From assembly GCA_007922225.1 (NCBI GenBank), contig ML679961.1, positions 76,582,652 through 76,646,651 on the forward strand: a stretch of 64,000 nt of DNA, given 5' to 3'. This document shows, piece by piece, positions 24,204-34,929 of this stretch (the stretch's first letter is position 1; the number at the start of each line of letters is the position of its first letter). This DNA is from Emydura subglobosa (lineage: Eukaryota; Chordata; Testudines; Chelidae). The notes under the pieces are model-generated. The model searched no databases. It was not told where the DNA came from and saw nothing but the letters and a program-made list of their open reading frames with translations. A program made the position numbers and the translations under genes.

Positions 24204-26152
24204 GTAGGGAAGTCTGTTAACTATTAGCAGTAAGAAAGCCAGGCCAAGAAGGCCTCTTTTTGCAGAGCAGCTCAGGGCTTATGTGCAGTGCAGTCAGTTT
24301 TGCAGGATGCTATCTATGAGGCATGTTATTCCTGCCATCCAGCCAGTGTATGTCATTAGCCTTGCCAAGTTTACAAAGTGTTAGAACTGGAGCTAGGAAG
24401 CAAGTTGCTTTCTCAGACAGTCTTTCCCAAGCAAGATATATATTGTGTATTGCCAGCAAGACTTGTTTAGGGACATTGCCAGGAGTGCCTAAAGCAGTAA
24501 AGACCTTACTAAAGAAAACATTACCTTCTCAATACCACTGATTAATGTCCTCATTCTTGGGAATAGAAAGGTTGATTGCAGTGGAGAGCTTGGAAGGGAT
24601 TTATGACCACCCTTCTGGGGCTTATTTCAGTTGTTGCTATGTGTCTAGTACGTGGGAAACTTACACAAGAAGCCAATCCCCAAATAAAAACACACAGGGC
24701 CACCATGACTTGTGCCAGGCAAATACCTGACTCTGCAAGTACTCCCATTATTAGAGCTGCTTGGAAATTTTCCAGTGGAATATTTTTTAACTGGAAAATG
24801 TTGATTTGTCTAAATTAAAATGTTCTCTGGGCACGTACTGATTTTCGACTACATTCTGACAGAAACCTGCCTAGCAGCCATGTTTCAAAATCTGCCTGGG
24901 CTCCTGCTGGCTTGCTGATGGGGAACCTGGGAGCCCATCTCTTAGGCTTGCAGCTCTTTGCCATCCTGGACCTTTAGGGCTTCCGGTGTCCTGGTTCCCA
25001 GAGTCCCTGGTTCTGGGGCAGATCACCATATGGACTGCCCCAGAGTTGAGGCTTCCAGTCTCCTGGCTATTCAGAAAAACAAAACTTTGGTATTCACATT
25101 CCACAAGCACTGTTGAAATTTCATTTTTGTTCTGTTTTGGAATTATTATTTTATTTTTAATTTCTGAACGTCCCATGGAACAGGAATTCCAGTTTCTGAA
25201 CCTAGCTGCATCCAGGATATGTTAGTGTGCCTTCTCCTGTGCCGTTCATTGTCAGCCTGGCAGGAAGTCAGGCACACAGCATCTCTCCTTGCCCCTTTTG
25301 AGAGCAGGCTGTGGTTGAGAAGCATCATAGGGTTGCAAGTTGTTAGATTCTAGCTCCCATGCAAGGTGGCCACATTCTCAAAACGAAAACACAGGTCATC
25401 TGTAGGGCACAGGAGCAGGAGAAGGGATGATATCTGCCACAGCTTTAGTAATACTGTGGCTTCTTATTCCAACATTGATCCTCTGCTGACCCTAGAGTCA
25501 CCCCTGTGCTGAGTGGCAGCAGATATCCAGGGCCTTGTAGGTCAGCTCTCCCATGGAAGAGATATTGGTGATGTGGAATCTGGATATAATCTAAGTGTAA
25601 CTTGCTTTATTTGCACACATACACCAGTCTTGGGATGAGGTGGTCCAACAGCATGCAGGGCAATCTCTTCTTTTATGCATCTTAGCCCAACCAGGGACTG
25701 GTTCCCAAGGAGCAACCCTGCCTCAAGAACGGATTCTTATCAGAGGCCAAGACAGCCAGCAAATTCTCCAGCTGCTCACACAGCTCCCTTTCTGCCCAAG
25801 CTGCCTTTATACCCAACTTTGCTTAATTGCCATTTGATTGGCGTGCTATTATATTGGAAAATAGTAATTCTCCCTTTACTGATGCCCGATTTTCCTCCAG
25901 AAGAAACTACAACCTTAAACAGATATGTCTTGTGGGAAAGACTGTAGAAGCAACTGGAGAGAACCAGTGTGAGCTTGTGATAGACATAAGGGAAACAAGA
26001 AAGGAATGCAGAAGATTTTATTTTAAGTTGTTGTGGCTAGATAGATTTTTAAAAGAAGTTACTTGGTTAAAATAGAGAAAGGGATGCAAATGTGATAACT
26101 GCAAAGTTGGCTACACTGTTTGTCCTACTAATCTTAAAACGTCTCACACAGA
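24204..26152 (+). other. ABTB2 downstream intron, first part
   Basis: Begins at donor gtaggg. No next exon is seen: the family continues with a proline-rich, 'LMEW'-containing segment, and I found no matching open frame after an acceptor. No named repeat recognised up to the MITE. The ORFs here overlap on both strands without motifs. Confidence 0.5.
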
Positions 26153-26440
26153 GCACGTCTACGCTACAGCTTGATGTGTAATCTCCAGCACGGGTAGTTG
26201 TAGCTTTCGTGGAACTAGCAAGCTGAAAATAGCAGTGTGGCTGCTGCAGCAGCACAGGTGGCAGCCCAGGGTAGCTGCCCAAGTACTTACCTACAGTCTC
26301 CGATTGGATTGTACTTGAGGCAGATAGTCCATGCCGCTCTTCACATCTTTGTGGCTACACTGCTATTCTTAGCATGCTAGCTCCATTAAGACTAGAGTGT
26401 GTACGTTTTATCTGAGCTTTGAATTACACCTGGTCAACAC
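26153..26440. mobile_element. MITE, degraded
   Basis: The left edge is cacgtctacgctacagcttg, followed by atgtgtaatctccagc. The right edge on the other strand includes ccaggtgtaattcaaagctc. An 'aaaatagcagtgtggct' block and its reverse near 26360 are internal palindrome parts. The same family is seen as a fragment at 58425-58520. Confidence 0.55.
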
Positions 26441-26757
26441 TGTAGCTCGGACACTTAGACACAGTCACCCCTATCCAAAGGAAGGCTGTAGCAGACTGTA
26501 TTTTGTGCATTGTGATGCATGCTGTGCAAGAGAACAAAAGAGCTTTTATGGGGTGTGATCCTATGAGGTGCTGAGCTCCTTCAATGCCTGCTGTAGTCAG
26601 TAGGAGTTGAGACCACTAAGCACCTTGCAGGATTGGTCTCTTATTGGATCAGAAAATGTAGAAAAAGTTCTCTCTCTATTATATGTTTTATTTATTTTCA
26701 GTACAGCTCAGCATGATGCTACTACAGTGACCACTTGATTTCCCTGTTGCAGACAGT

Positions 26758-27190
26758 GAGTGTCTCTACATGGCAATGTAAGCCCTGGGTTTGAACTGAA
26801 GCTCAGGCCTAACTCCCCTTCCGTCTACACACATATCATGCTAACTGAGGGCTTGGACTCAGGTCCCAAGACCCCATAGGGGATGGAGGGTCTGAGCCTG
26901 AGTCAAGCAGAAACTCAGGGTTCAAGTCTTATTGCTATGCAGCATAGATGTAGCCCCTCTGGACTTGTGCTCTGGGAGTATGTCAAAAGTATTGCATAAT
27001 TCCATGGACTGATTTTCTTTGGCCTCTGGACAGTCCAGTTTGGTGGACAGTCAAGTTTTCCCACACCACACCATGAACAGAGGGCTAGCCTGGCCACATT
27101 TTAGGAAGTCTGTGACATGAAAGGTTGAACTTAGGCCCGCATAAAGCAGTGTAGACACTGGAGCACCAGGTTGGGATCCAGGATTCAACA
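26758..27190. mobile_element. Left half of a MITE split by the DIRS element
   Basis: The outer edge reads tctctacatggcaatgtaag, then ccctgggtttgaac. The matching outer edge, in reverse, is at 31832-31955 (tatctacactgcaatgtaag, then cccagggctagt). The inner parts also pair: gtagacactggagcaccagg here, and cctaacctgggatta ... gagtgtagacac on the other side. The DIRS element sits between them at a GTT. Confidence 0.75.
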
Positions 27191-27193
27191 GTT

Positions 27194-27386
27194 CTATCTT
27201 CGAGTGATTGCTCATGTCCATTCCAATATAGGTGTGTGAACGCCCACAGTGCACGGTTCCCGGAACTTTTTTCCCCTTAGCAGATCCCGTAGGGCCGGCT
27301 CTGGTGGCCCCTGGAGTGCCGCGCCCATGCCGCAGCACATAAGGCACTGCTGGCCCTACGCCCCCTCAGTCTCTTCTTTCCGCCCC
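27194..27386 (+). repeat. DIRS left inverted terminal repeat
   Basis: Starts ctatcttcgagtgattgctc and runs to about cagtctcttctttccgcc. Apart from scattered mismatches it is the reverse complement of 31611-31796. It is GC-rich towards the inside and probably holds promoter function in the live element, though I see no specific box. Confidence 0.88.
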
Positions 27387-28170
27387 TGACGGTCGGATGG
27401 AACTAGCACTTGCTCTCTGCAAGTGCCATTCCCCTTCTTTGATCTCTTTGTTAATCAAAGTACCTAGTTAGTTTAAGTAGTTGTTAAGTGTTGTAGCTTA
27501 GGAAGAAGTCCCTGACGGACTTAAGGTGGCTGGGCTATGTCCCGGCCTCCTGGCTTTAACCCCCCCCGTCCTCCCTCCCGCTCGGTACCTTAAGTGCCTG
27601 GGGGGAGAGCAGACAAGAGTAAGATATGCAAGGCTTTAAACAGTGAGCAGAGCGGAGAGATCAGGTTTAAAGCCTTGCTCCTCTCGCAGCGCTCCGCTCT
27701 GTGTCCAGGTCGTCCTGCTCTCTCTCGGTGCAGAGCGCTCCGTCGGCACCTTTTCCACTCCGCACGGAGCAGCATCCTCGGTGCCAACGACGAGGAGAGC
27801 GCATAGAGCGCGGACACTCCCCTGAGCCATGCGTACGGGCAGGGTCGAGGGCAGAGATGCACCAGCCACGACCCGTTGAGTCCCCTCCGGGTCTGCATCT
27901 CTGTGCAGGGGTCCACCCCCGACTCTTCGGAGTGGGAGAGTGCCCCTGCCAACGGGGAGGATGGCGGCATGAGCCTTATTGGCTGGCCTATGCCACCTCC
28001 GTCCCACACACACCCCTCCTCCCCCCCCCCGCCAAGGGAGAAGGGGCTGGGGTCCCGGGGCAAGCCCGCGTGGGTCCCCCCAAAGGGCGGTGGAGATCCC
28101 CGGTACGGGGAGGAAGATCTCCCACCAGGCAGCCACCAGGGGTAGAGCGAGGATGCTCCCCCAGCAGGTC

Positions 28171-28315
28171 GGCACCAGACCCCCTTCGGTGGCAGCGGGG
28201 CTCCCCCAGCACTGGACCCCCATCGGCGGTGCAGGGCTCTCCCGGCACCAGACCCCCAGTGATGGTGCGGGGCTCTTTGGGTACCAGACCGCCAGTGGTG
28301 GTGCTGGAGCCCCTG
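28171..28315 (+). repeat. 36-bp tandem array (about 4 units) inside DIRS
   Basis: Units begin near 28171, 28207, 28244 and 28280, each starting like ggcaccagacccccttcggt and ending like ggggctcccc. One unit is 37 bp. The 36-bp period equals 12 codons. Confidence 0.75.
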
Positions 28316-28505
28316 GCAGCAGTGGGACTCCAGCCGGCTCCGCACCCCCAAGTGGGGCTGGAGCCCCCGACGGCAGCGTGGCTCCCGCCAGCTCCGCTGC
28401 CCCAGGCAAGGCTGGAGCCCCCCGTGGCAGTGGGACTCCAGCTGGCTCCGCACCCCCAAGCGGGGCCGGTGCTCCCAGCGGCTGCAGCACTCCCGCGGTA
28501 CCGCA
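28303..28505 (+). repeat. 54-bp tandem array (about 3.8 units) inside DIRS
   Basis: Units begin at 28303, 28357 and 28411, each starting gctggagccc, with a partial, more diverged unit from 28465. Each is exactly 54 bp, equal to 18 codons. The array overlaps the end of the 36-bp array and is followed by an A run at about 28511-28522. Confidence 0.8.
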
Positions 28506-28959
28506 GCCACAAAAAAAAAAAAGAAAAGCCGGGCCGGAGCTCCCGAAGGCATCGGGGCTCCCGCAGCAGTGAGGCTCTACCAGCACCGCAGCCCCAAGAG
28601 GGGCCGGAACTTGCAATGGCAACGCAGTTCCCCGCGGCACCGGGGTCCACATGGCACCGAGACTCCACGTCGTGCTGCAGCTCTCCACAAGGCTGAGGGG
28701 CTCTTTGAAGCTCCCCTCAGCAGTAGGCAGCAGAAGCACGGTCCCCAGCGTGGGCAGGGCACCCGGGACCTTGGACAACCGCCTGTGTGGCGGCTCGGGT
28801 CCCACGGGGGGGGGGCAGTCGTCAGAACAGCCGATGCCCCCTCAAGGTGTCCAAACAGGTGACAAAAGTGCTAGTAGGGGTACAGTCTGCAAGTTCCAAG
28901 AGGAAATGCTCATGGCTGCAACCATCAGGCCCATCCAGGAGGTGCAGCAATCTATCCAG

Positions 28960-29660
28960 AATGCCTGGATCCAGAAGTCTAGTATGCCGCCCTCGCCCTA
29001 CAAGGACGCATACTTTCATGGGTCCATCCTCCGGAGCCACCAGGGGCTGGCTCCTACTACCAATTTACAGCCTCCCCTTGGCCTATCTTCGGCTCCAAGG
29101 GTGTTCACAACTTGCGTGGCAGTAATGGCGGCCCACCTCAGGCGAAAGGGTGTGCAAATCTTTCCCTTCCTGGTCGATTGGTTGATGGGGGTAGGTCCAG
29201 GTTCCCAGTGCAGGTCAGCGCGACTTACACTGCTCCACATGCAGCAGGCTGGGTCTGCTCATGAATGAACAGATGTCCACTGACCCCAGTGAAATGCATA
29301 GTGTTCCTGGGGGCCACCCTGGACACTCCCCAGTCCAGAACCTTCCTGCGTCAGCCATGTTTTTGGGTGCTGGTCTCTATCATCTCCCAGCTGCACCGAT
29401 ACTCCACGACAACAGCCAGGCACTGCCTGCTGCTGTTAGGCCACAAGCCAGCCTGCACATACGTAGGGAGGCTAGCTCGCCTGAGACACAGGCCGCTTCA
29501 GGCATGGTTGGCCTCGGTATATGTGCCGAGCAAACACTCACTGAACTGGGTGGTCCAGTTCCCCACCTGCCCTAGCCTCCCTGGACTGGTGGAGATTCCC
29601 CAGGGCAGTAGGGAAGGGCGTTCCCTTCAGGAACTGATCCCGTCGGTCACCTTAAGTTCC
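28960..29660 (+). pseudogene. DIRS reverse transcriptase, catalytic motif damaged
   Basis: In the frame of 28651-29268 the RT core motifs appear in order: 'DAYFH' near 29005, 'LGLSSAPRVFTT' and 'HLRRKGVQIFPFLVDWL'. The last motif is the catalytic site, normally Y/F-L-D-D. Here the first of the paired aspartates is valine (codon 29173-29175), which would abolish activity. The connection region lies in another frame from 29265 ('FLGATLDT', 'LLGHKPACTYVGRLARLR', 'HSLNW'), so at least one frameshift separates them. The family pattern (APRVFT, GATLDT, LLGH.AA.TYV) is DIRS-like, not retroviral. Confidence 0.85.
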
Positions 29661-29677
29661 AACAGCTCGTATGTGGG

Positions 29678-30235
29678 ATGGGAGCCCAGATGGGTGCCAA
29701 CCTGAGCATTCAGGGGCTCTGGTCAGTGGAGGAAAAGCGCTTGCAGGTCACCATGGGGGAGCTGAGAGCCATTCGCCTAGCGTGCAGGCTGTTCCTCCGA
29801 TCCCTGACAGGCGGAGTGGTGCAGGCGCTGCCGGACAACACTGCAGCCATTTCACATGAAGAGGCAGGGAGGGGCACCCTCCTGGCCTCTCTGCGAGGAA
29901 ACTACCTGTCCGTGGGGCTTTGCCATGAGGCACGACTCTGCTGGACTGCATCTCACCTCATGGAGGTGAAGAGCGACGAGGCGGATCGCCTCAACACATC
30001 GTTTCTACCCCACCACGACTGGTCGCTGCACTCAGGGATAGTGACTGCGATCCTCCAGAAGTGGGGTGTCCCCCAACCGGATCTGTTCATGTCGGTTGGG
30101 AATGTGCAGTGCCAAGGCTCAGCTTGTGCTAGGGTCTTGAGACTGGGTTGCTTTCAGATACGTTCCTCAGTAATGGGACAGGGACCCTCAGGTATGCGTT
30201 CCCGCCCACTCCACTCCTGCCAAAGGTCTTACTGA
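29678..30235 (+). pseudogene. DIRS RNase H region
   Basis: RNase H removes RNA from the RNA-DNA hybrid during replication of the element. The frame carries 'GLWSVEEKRLQVTMGELRA' (strand with the conserved E), 'VQALPDNTAAISH' (normally ..SDNTTAV.., here P-D-N) and 'ASHLMEVKSDEADRLN' (normally HI.G..N..AD.LSR), then 'DWSLHSGIV', the family's usual start of the following linker. The order and spacing fit DIRS. Some active-site neighbours are changed, and the upstream 'D.S..GWG' strand lies in a different frame near 29650-29690. Confidence 0.82.
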
Positions 30236-30499
30236 ACATAAACAGAGGCAGGGTGGATGTCATATTCACTGCTCAGGCCTGACCGAGCCAGCACTGGCTC
30301 AGCATGCTGCTGGACCTTTTGTTTGCCCTGCCCATGGGGCTCCCAAGGTGGCATGACCATCTCTCCCAGGACCACAGTGGCCTGTTGCACCCGGTCCTGG
30401 ATTCCCAGCAGCTCACAGCCTGGAGGCTCTGTGGCTGACGGAGGTAGGGGGGCCTGCTCGGTGTAGGTCCCACAACTCCTGCTGGGCAGCAGGGACCCT

Positions 30500-31445
30500 T
30501 TCTACACAGGTCGTGTATCAAACTAAGTGGTCATGGTTTACCTCTAGGGTGGAGTCCCAGGGCATTCCACCAGCCTCTTGCCTCCGCAGGCGACCCTGGA
30601 GTACTCCAGGGTCTGGTGCTGGCCTCGTTGACAGTCCTCTTGGCAGCTATCTTGGCCTTCCATTACCCGCTAGTGGGGAGATCCCCGTTCTCCCATCCCA
30701 CGTTGGTCAGGGTGCTCAAGAGGGTGGAGAGGCGGTATCCCCAGGTCCGCAACCCGGTGCCTCCTGGGGATATCAGCCTGGTCCTCTCGAGACTCATAGG
30801 GGCCTCCCCTTTGCAACCCAGGGCTTCACGCCCTCTGCCGCGCTTCGTGGACGATAGCCTTCCGGGCGGCCATTACCTCAGCTTGGGGGGTCTCCAAACT
30901 TAAGGCCTTGACCTCGGAGCCCTCTTATACACTATTCTATACGGATAAACTGCAGTGGAGGCCATGCCCGGCCCTCTAGCCTGGGTTGGTTTCCAAACCT
31001 CGTTGTAACCACGATTGATCTCTCCCTGTGTTTCCCAAACCGCGCGGTCTGGGTTTGGAGTTGGTATTCGCTAGACGCGAGACGAGCCCTGGCCTGTCAC
31101 ATCGAAGACACGGCCGTTCCAGAAATCGGCGCAGCTCCTCGCCGCGGGGGGGACTGGATGAAAGGATCACCAGTCTCCACCCAGCACATTTCCGCGTGGA
31201 TCACATCCTGCATCAAGTGCTGCTAGGAGCAGGCGAATGTGCCGCTGCCGGGTGTCATCACAGCGCATTCACCCAGAGCTAAAACCTCATCCGCGGCTTT
31301 TCTGGAGAGAGTGCCTCTGCAGGACATCTGCAAAGACGCCGCCTGGTCGTCGGTCCACACCTTCACGTCCCACTATGCCATCGTTCAGCAGGCGAGAGAG
31401 GACGTAGGATTCGGCAGAGCTGTGCTGAGGGCAGCTCACCGGTAA
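30500..31445 (+). pseudogene. DIRS tyrosine recombinase, in fragments
   Basis: The tyrosine recombinase inserts the circular DNA copy. The N-terminal part is at 30616-30903: 'LTVLLAAILAFHYPLVGRS', 'FSHPTLVRVLKRVERRYP', 'PPGDISLVLSRLIGASPLQP'. After a frameshifted gap, the C-terminal part is at 31239-31445: 'ERVPLQDICKDAAWSSVHTF', followed by a histidine, a tyrosine and 'FGRAVLRAA'. The His-x-x-Arg box and central arginine are not clearly preserved. Several stops lie between the pieces, so no active enzyme is expected. Confidence 0.82.
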
Positions 31446-31479
31446 CTCCTACCCACCTCCGAGGTATGGCTATTTAATC

Positions 31480-31580
31480 ACCTATATCGGAATGGATATG
31501 AGCAATCACTCGAAGATAGAAAACAGGGTTACTTACCAGTAACTGTTGTTCTTCGAGATGTGTTGCTCATATCCATTTCA
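31480..31580 (+). repeat. DIRS internal complementary region
   Basis: Positions 31480-31520 are the reverse complement of the element's left end (cctatatcggaatggatatg, then caatcactcgaagatag against ctatcttcgagtgattg). Positions 31524-31580 are the reverse complement of its right end (agggttacttaccagtaact). The two halves meet around gaaaacag. This joined copy of both termini is the diagnostic internal complementary region of DIRS1-like elements, thought to template circle formation. Confidence 0.88.
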
Positions 31581-31610
31581 CACCCACCCCCCGTCCCCAC
31601 TGTTGAAGTT

Positions 31611-31828
31611 GGCAGAAAGAAGGGACTGAGGGTGCGTAGGGCCGGCAGTGCCTCATGTGCTGCGGCATGGGTGCGGCACTCCAGGGAGCACACCAGAGCC
31701 AGCCCTACGGAGCTAGCTAAAGGGAAAAAAGTTCCGAGAACTGTGCACTGTGGGTGTGCACACACCTATATTGGAATGGATATGAGCAACACATCTCAAA
31801 GAACAACAGTTACTGGTAAGTAACCCTG
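31611..31828 (-). repeat. DIRS right inverted terminal repeat with terminal extension
   Basis: The reverse complement of 27194-27386, with an additional outer segment of about 25 bases (acagttactggtaagtaacc) that the left repeat lacks. A longer right repeat is known from the founding DIRS1 element of Dictyostelium. Ends next to GTT at 31829-31831. Confidence 0.87.
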
Positions 31829-31831
31829 GTT

Positions 31832-31955
31832 TTTCCTAACCTGGGATTACAAATGAGTGTAGACACTCAAGCCCTAGGTTAACAAACCCAGGGTCTGTTA
31901 ACTCGAGTTCTACTAGCCCTGGGCTTACATTGCAGTGTAGATATACCCAGTGTGG
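31832..31955. mobile_element. Right half of the MITE split by the DIRS element
   Basis: Pairs in reverse with 26758-27190: actagccctgggcttacatt, gcagtgtagatatacc at the outer edge. Its inner part begins directly after the DIRS right end. Confidence 0.75.
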
Positions 31956-34101
31956 GTAGTTGATCAGAGTTTGATGTGGATTAAAACATGAATGCAGTCC
32001 CAGTTTCTCACTTCCTCTCCACATATACATCCCTTCCATGGTCCCCAGAGCTGTGTTAGAGAATGAAATATCAAAATTTATCTTCAAGCTGTAAGTCTTT
32101 TATTTTTAAATCAATAGAGGATGCTGCAGCAGCAAGTTTTTGGAATATTTCCATCACTTACTTTGGATCAAGACTTAGGTGTACAGGAAATTAAAAGTGA
32201 TATTTAAAAAAAAATCAAAAGGTTGGCATGGGGGGGGGGGGAAGCCATGAGTCTGAATATACCAGATTGAGCAAATGGCTTTAAATTTTGATGGAACCCT
32301 AGAGATGCCAGATATACCAACAGCAACTAACTTCCAACCCTACTTGGAATTTGTTCCAGGATATGTTTGTATGTGTCTTACTCCATTGACCTCAATCCTT
32401 GTTGTTTAATATGGCTAATGGAGTAAATATTGCTGGGGATACTTTGTACGTGTCTGTTTATTCATTCCCAACTAAAGGGAAAAGAAAATCGAGGTTGCAT
32501 GTGAGTGTGCCGGGGCACAGCGTGATGGATGAAAGCATTGATTCACCTACTCTGACTTGGCAAAGCTTTAATCCTTTACTGAGCTGTGCTAAATCAGCTG
32601 CAAACTCTGCATTGCTCTATTGTGCTTTTATGGTCCCTCTGGAATATGCTTTTGATGTGTGCTGCAAACCTGGACTGTTTTTTTCCCCCCAGTGAAAAAT
32701 CTCAATCATGATCCATGAACCAGGACAGTAATGCTGAACTCCTTTGTAATTGTTTGTGCTTTGGTTCCAGGCTCAATGCAAAATCTATCAGAATTTTAAA
32801 AAGACCCCTAAACTTAGCAAGGAGGGTGAGGATTACTGGCATTACAGGCCTAGTCTTGTAAACTCAGGTCTGATTTTGAGATACTCTGAGCACCTAAAAC
32901 TCCTATTTACTTCAGGGGGAATTTGTTTTTTGCACACTGAAAGCTCACAACATATTAGCCATTTGCTTTGTCAGATGAGCTCTTTGTCAATCAGCTTTAT
33001 GCCACCCATTACACTTATGAAGGGGCATGCTATGAAAATCATAGCAAAATCAGGGTTGGAAGGGAGTTAGTGCTTCCCTCTAACATTGAGAGAGTATAGA
33101 ATTCACTATCCTAAAACCATCCCTGATGGCTGCTGTCATGTCTAGGCTGTCAGAATGGTGCTGAAAAGAAGTTGCCAAACCACAGAGCTGCTGACACATG
33201 CAGACTCAGCACCCTACGATCAACTTATTCTGTGTGCAATTCATGTGCATGTGAGGGGGTGTGAGAATGCCCATATAAAGGAGAGTTGCAAGATGTGTGT
33301 GAGAATCCCCATGCAAGTGGCCTACACACTTAGGCCACCTCTGTTCACAAGAACATGCAAGCTTCACCTCGTCCATGGTAACTCCCTTATCAACCAAACT
33401 GATGAGACTGAAAGTGGTGGTGGTAAATAAAGGGGTAGGGATAGTGAGAGCCATGTCGGAGTGAGAGAAGCATGGGAGCCTCTCTTCAGGTTGTCAAGAA
33501 GCAGGAGCCTCCTATCAGCGTATATTTTCACATTGAAACCTGGGGAAGCCTGTTGGCTGATGATCAGGCTCTGTGGTGTTCTGATTCCTATCCGAAGGCA
33601 GCAGTGAAGAGGTTGAGTATGAGAGAGAAAACGCAGGCAGCAGTGTCACTTAAGTAAAAAGCCTTAGAACATTGTCCATGCTGATAACAGTATATTTGTT
33701 ACATAACTTACTTTGAACTCCATATTGGCCTTTCCTCTGCACATGCAGAGCGCTGTCTGCTGCATTGTGCCAAATGAGACACCTGGGGAGGTGTTTTGCA
33801 ATCTGCAAAGTGCCACACCTTTTAAATACCATGGCAAACCCAGTAGACAAGGATCTGAGATGTGAGTAAACCTCTTTGCATAGCAACAAACCTCCCATTG
33901 CCTGAGGGCGCCAGAGCTCCGGAGTGTCCCAGCAGAACATATCTGCCTTAGTCAGTGGCAAAAAAGAATATGCACCGAGCACTGATAGCTCTTGGGTTTC
34001 ACAAAGATCACACCGCAGCCAACATATTTTCATAATGTGAAGAACAAACAGAGGTGTGGCTTGCTCCTGCCCTGTTTTTTCCCATTGCTGATGTCAGTAT
34101 G
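31956..34101. other. Non-coding stretch with a possible CR1 relic
   Basis: Contains a G run at 32230-32241. Around 33036-33140, 'aaaatcatagcaaaatcagg' followed by 'gttggaagggagttagtgct' looks like a worn CR1 3' end in antisense, but is too short to be sure. No exon recognised. Confidence 0.4.
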
Positions 34102-34652
34102 GCTCAGAGCAGTGGTTCCCAAACTTTTTCCTAAGGTGATCCACCAACTGCATTTTGTCTTTTTTGGGGGGAACCCACCATTACCCTTGCTCCCCCTTCT
34201 CAGCCCTCCTGCCCCTCCTTTCCCTCTCTTCCCATGCTTGGCTCTTCCAGCCCTGCCCCTTCCTGCAGCCCCAGCTGATGCCCCTCTCTCTCCACAGTTG
34301 GGCCATGATGGCTACCAGACTGCTGACTGTCCGCTCACTGGCTCCAGCCACTTCCTCCAGGCTGTTGCTCTTGCTTGGGTGCTGCTCCCCATACCCCTGC
34401 CTGCTGGGGAAGTGAAAATGGACTCTGGCCAGCAGCAGCATGGAGGAAGCAGCCAGAGCTGGTGAGCAGACAACTAGCAGCCTGTCTCCGCTGTGTGTGA
34501 CCTAGAGGTTCCTCCTCCATGCTGCCTGGATTATGCTCCCCAGGCTGCTGCCCAAGGTATGTAAGCACACAGGACATTGAGTGCTTCTGGGGAACGTGCA
34601 ACCCACCTAGACACGTCCCAGGACCCACTGTTGAGGAAACGCTGGCTCAAAG
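34102..34652. mobile_element. hAT-like non-autonomous element with 8-bp target duplication
   Basis: The element spans 34110-34644 (535 bp). The left end is cagtggttcccaaacttttt. The right end on the other strand is cagcgtttcctcaacagtgg. Flanks gctcagag (34102-34109) and gctcaaag (34645-34652) match at 7 of 8 bases. The CAGTGGTTC edge is typical of Charlie-like hAT elements. Open frames inside (33992-34465 and 34181-34441) have no transposase motif; the pyrimidine-rich interior explains them. Confidence 0.85.
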
Positions 34653-34929
34653 ACTCTACATTCTGAGATCATGTCCCATGCTAGAAGTTGGGTTTATGAC
34701 AGTTCTGGGATTATGGGTCACTGCATATTGAGAAGGACCATCCCATGTTAAACCAAGATGCCTTTTGCCAATTTCTGCTAGCTTTCCAGATGGAATTTAA
34801 AGATATTGTGGTGTTTTTTCAAAGATGTAGAAGATAACCTTGATATCTGGCCAAGATTCCTCTGTCAGTACAATAGTAATACTTATCTCTTCATCCATAG
34901 CTATCAATCATCGAAGAGATAAGTATTCC

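Larger units (their letters stand above)
27540..28860 (+). pseudogene. DIRS gag-like region, GC-rich, degenerate
   Basis: This is where DIRS elements carry their first, gag-like ORF. The sequence is GC-rich and open over long stretches on both strands (for example 27701-28696 on +, and 27590-28552 and 27636-28805 on -). Open frames on several strands at once are what GC-rich, stop-poor DNA gives, so frame openness alone is weak evidence of coding. The + strand agrees with the downstream RT. The products are proline/glycine/alanine-rich and I recognise no zinc knuckle. Two in-register tandem arrays (28171-28315 and 28303-28505) occupy its centre. Confidence 0.55.
27191..31831 (+). mobile_element. 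DIRS-type retrotransposon, about 4.6 kb, decayed but structurally complete
   Basis: DIRS elements use reverse transcriptase, RNase H and a tyrosine recombinase instead of an integrase, and integrate as circles. The order here is left inverted repeat (27194-27386), GC-rich gag-like region, RT, RNase H, tyrosine recombinase, internal complementary region (31480-31580) and right inverted repeat (31611-31828). GTT abuts both ends, as expected for DIRS targets, and there is no longer target duplication. All coding parts are broken by frameshifts and stops. It is inserted in a MITE. The subfamily was not assigned. Confidence 0.9.

Noticed and set aside
27590..28805. Long antisense open frames of 320 and 389 codons
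   Set aside because: They lie in GC-rich DIRS sequence where stops are rare on all frames. The downstream RT, RNase H and recombinase are on the + strand, and the antisense products have no domain.
31538..31823. A separate 280-bp foldback element after the DIRS
   Set aside because: Its arms are the DIRS internal complementary region and right terminal repeat, which explain the palindrome fully.
33992..34465. 157-codon proline/leucine-rich open frame
   Set aside because: It crosses the left end and duplication of the hAT-like element at 34110, and its composition follows the pyrimidine-rich interior.
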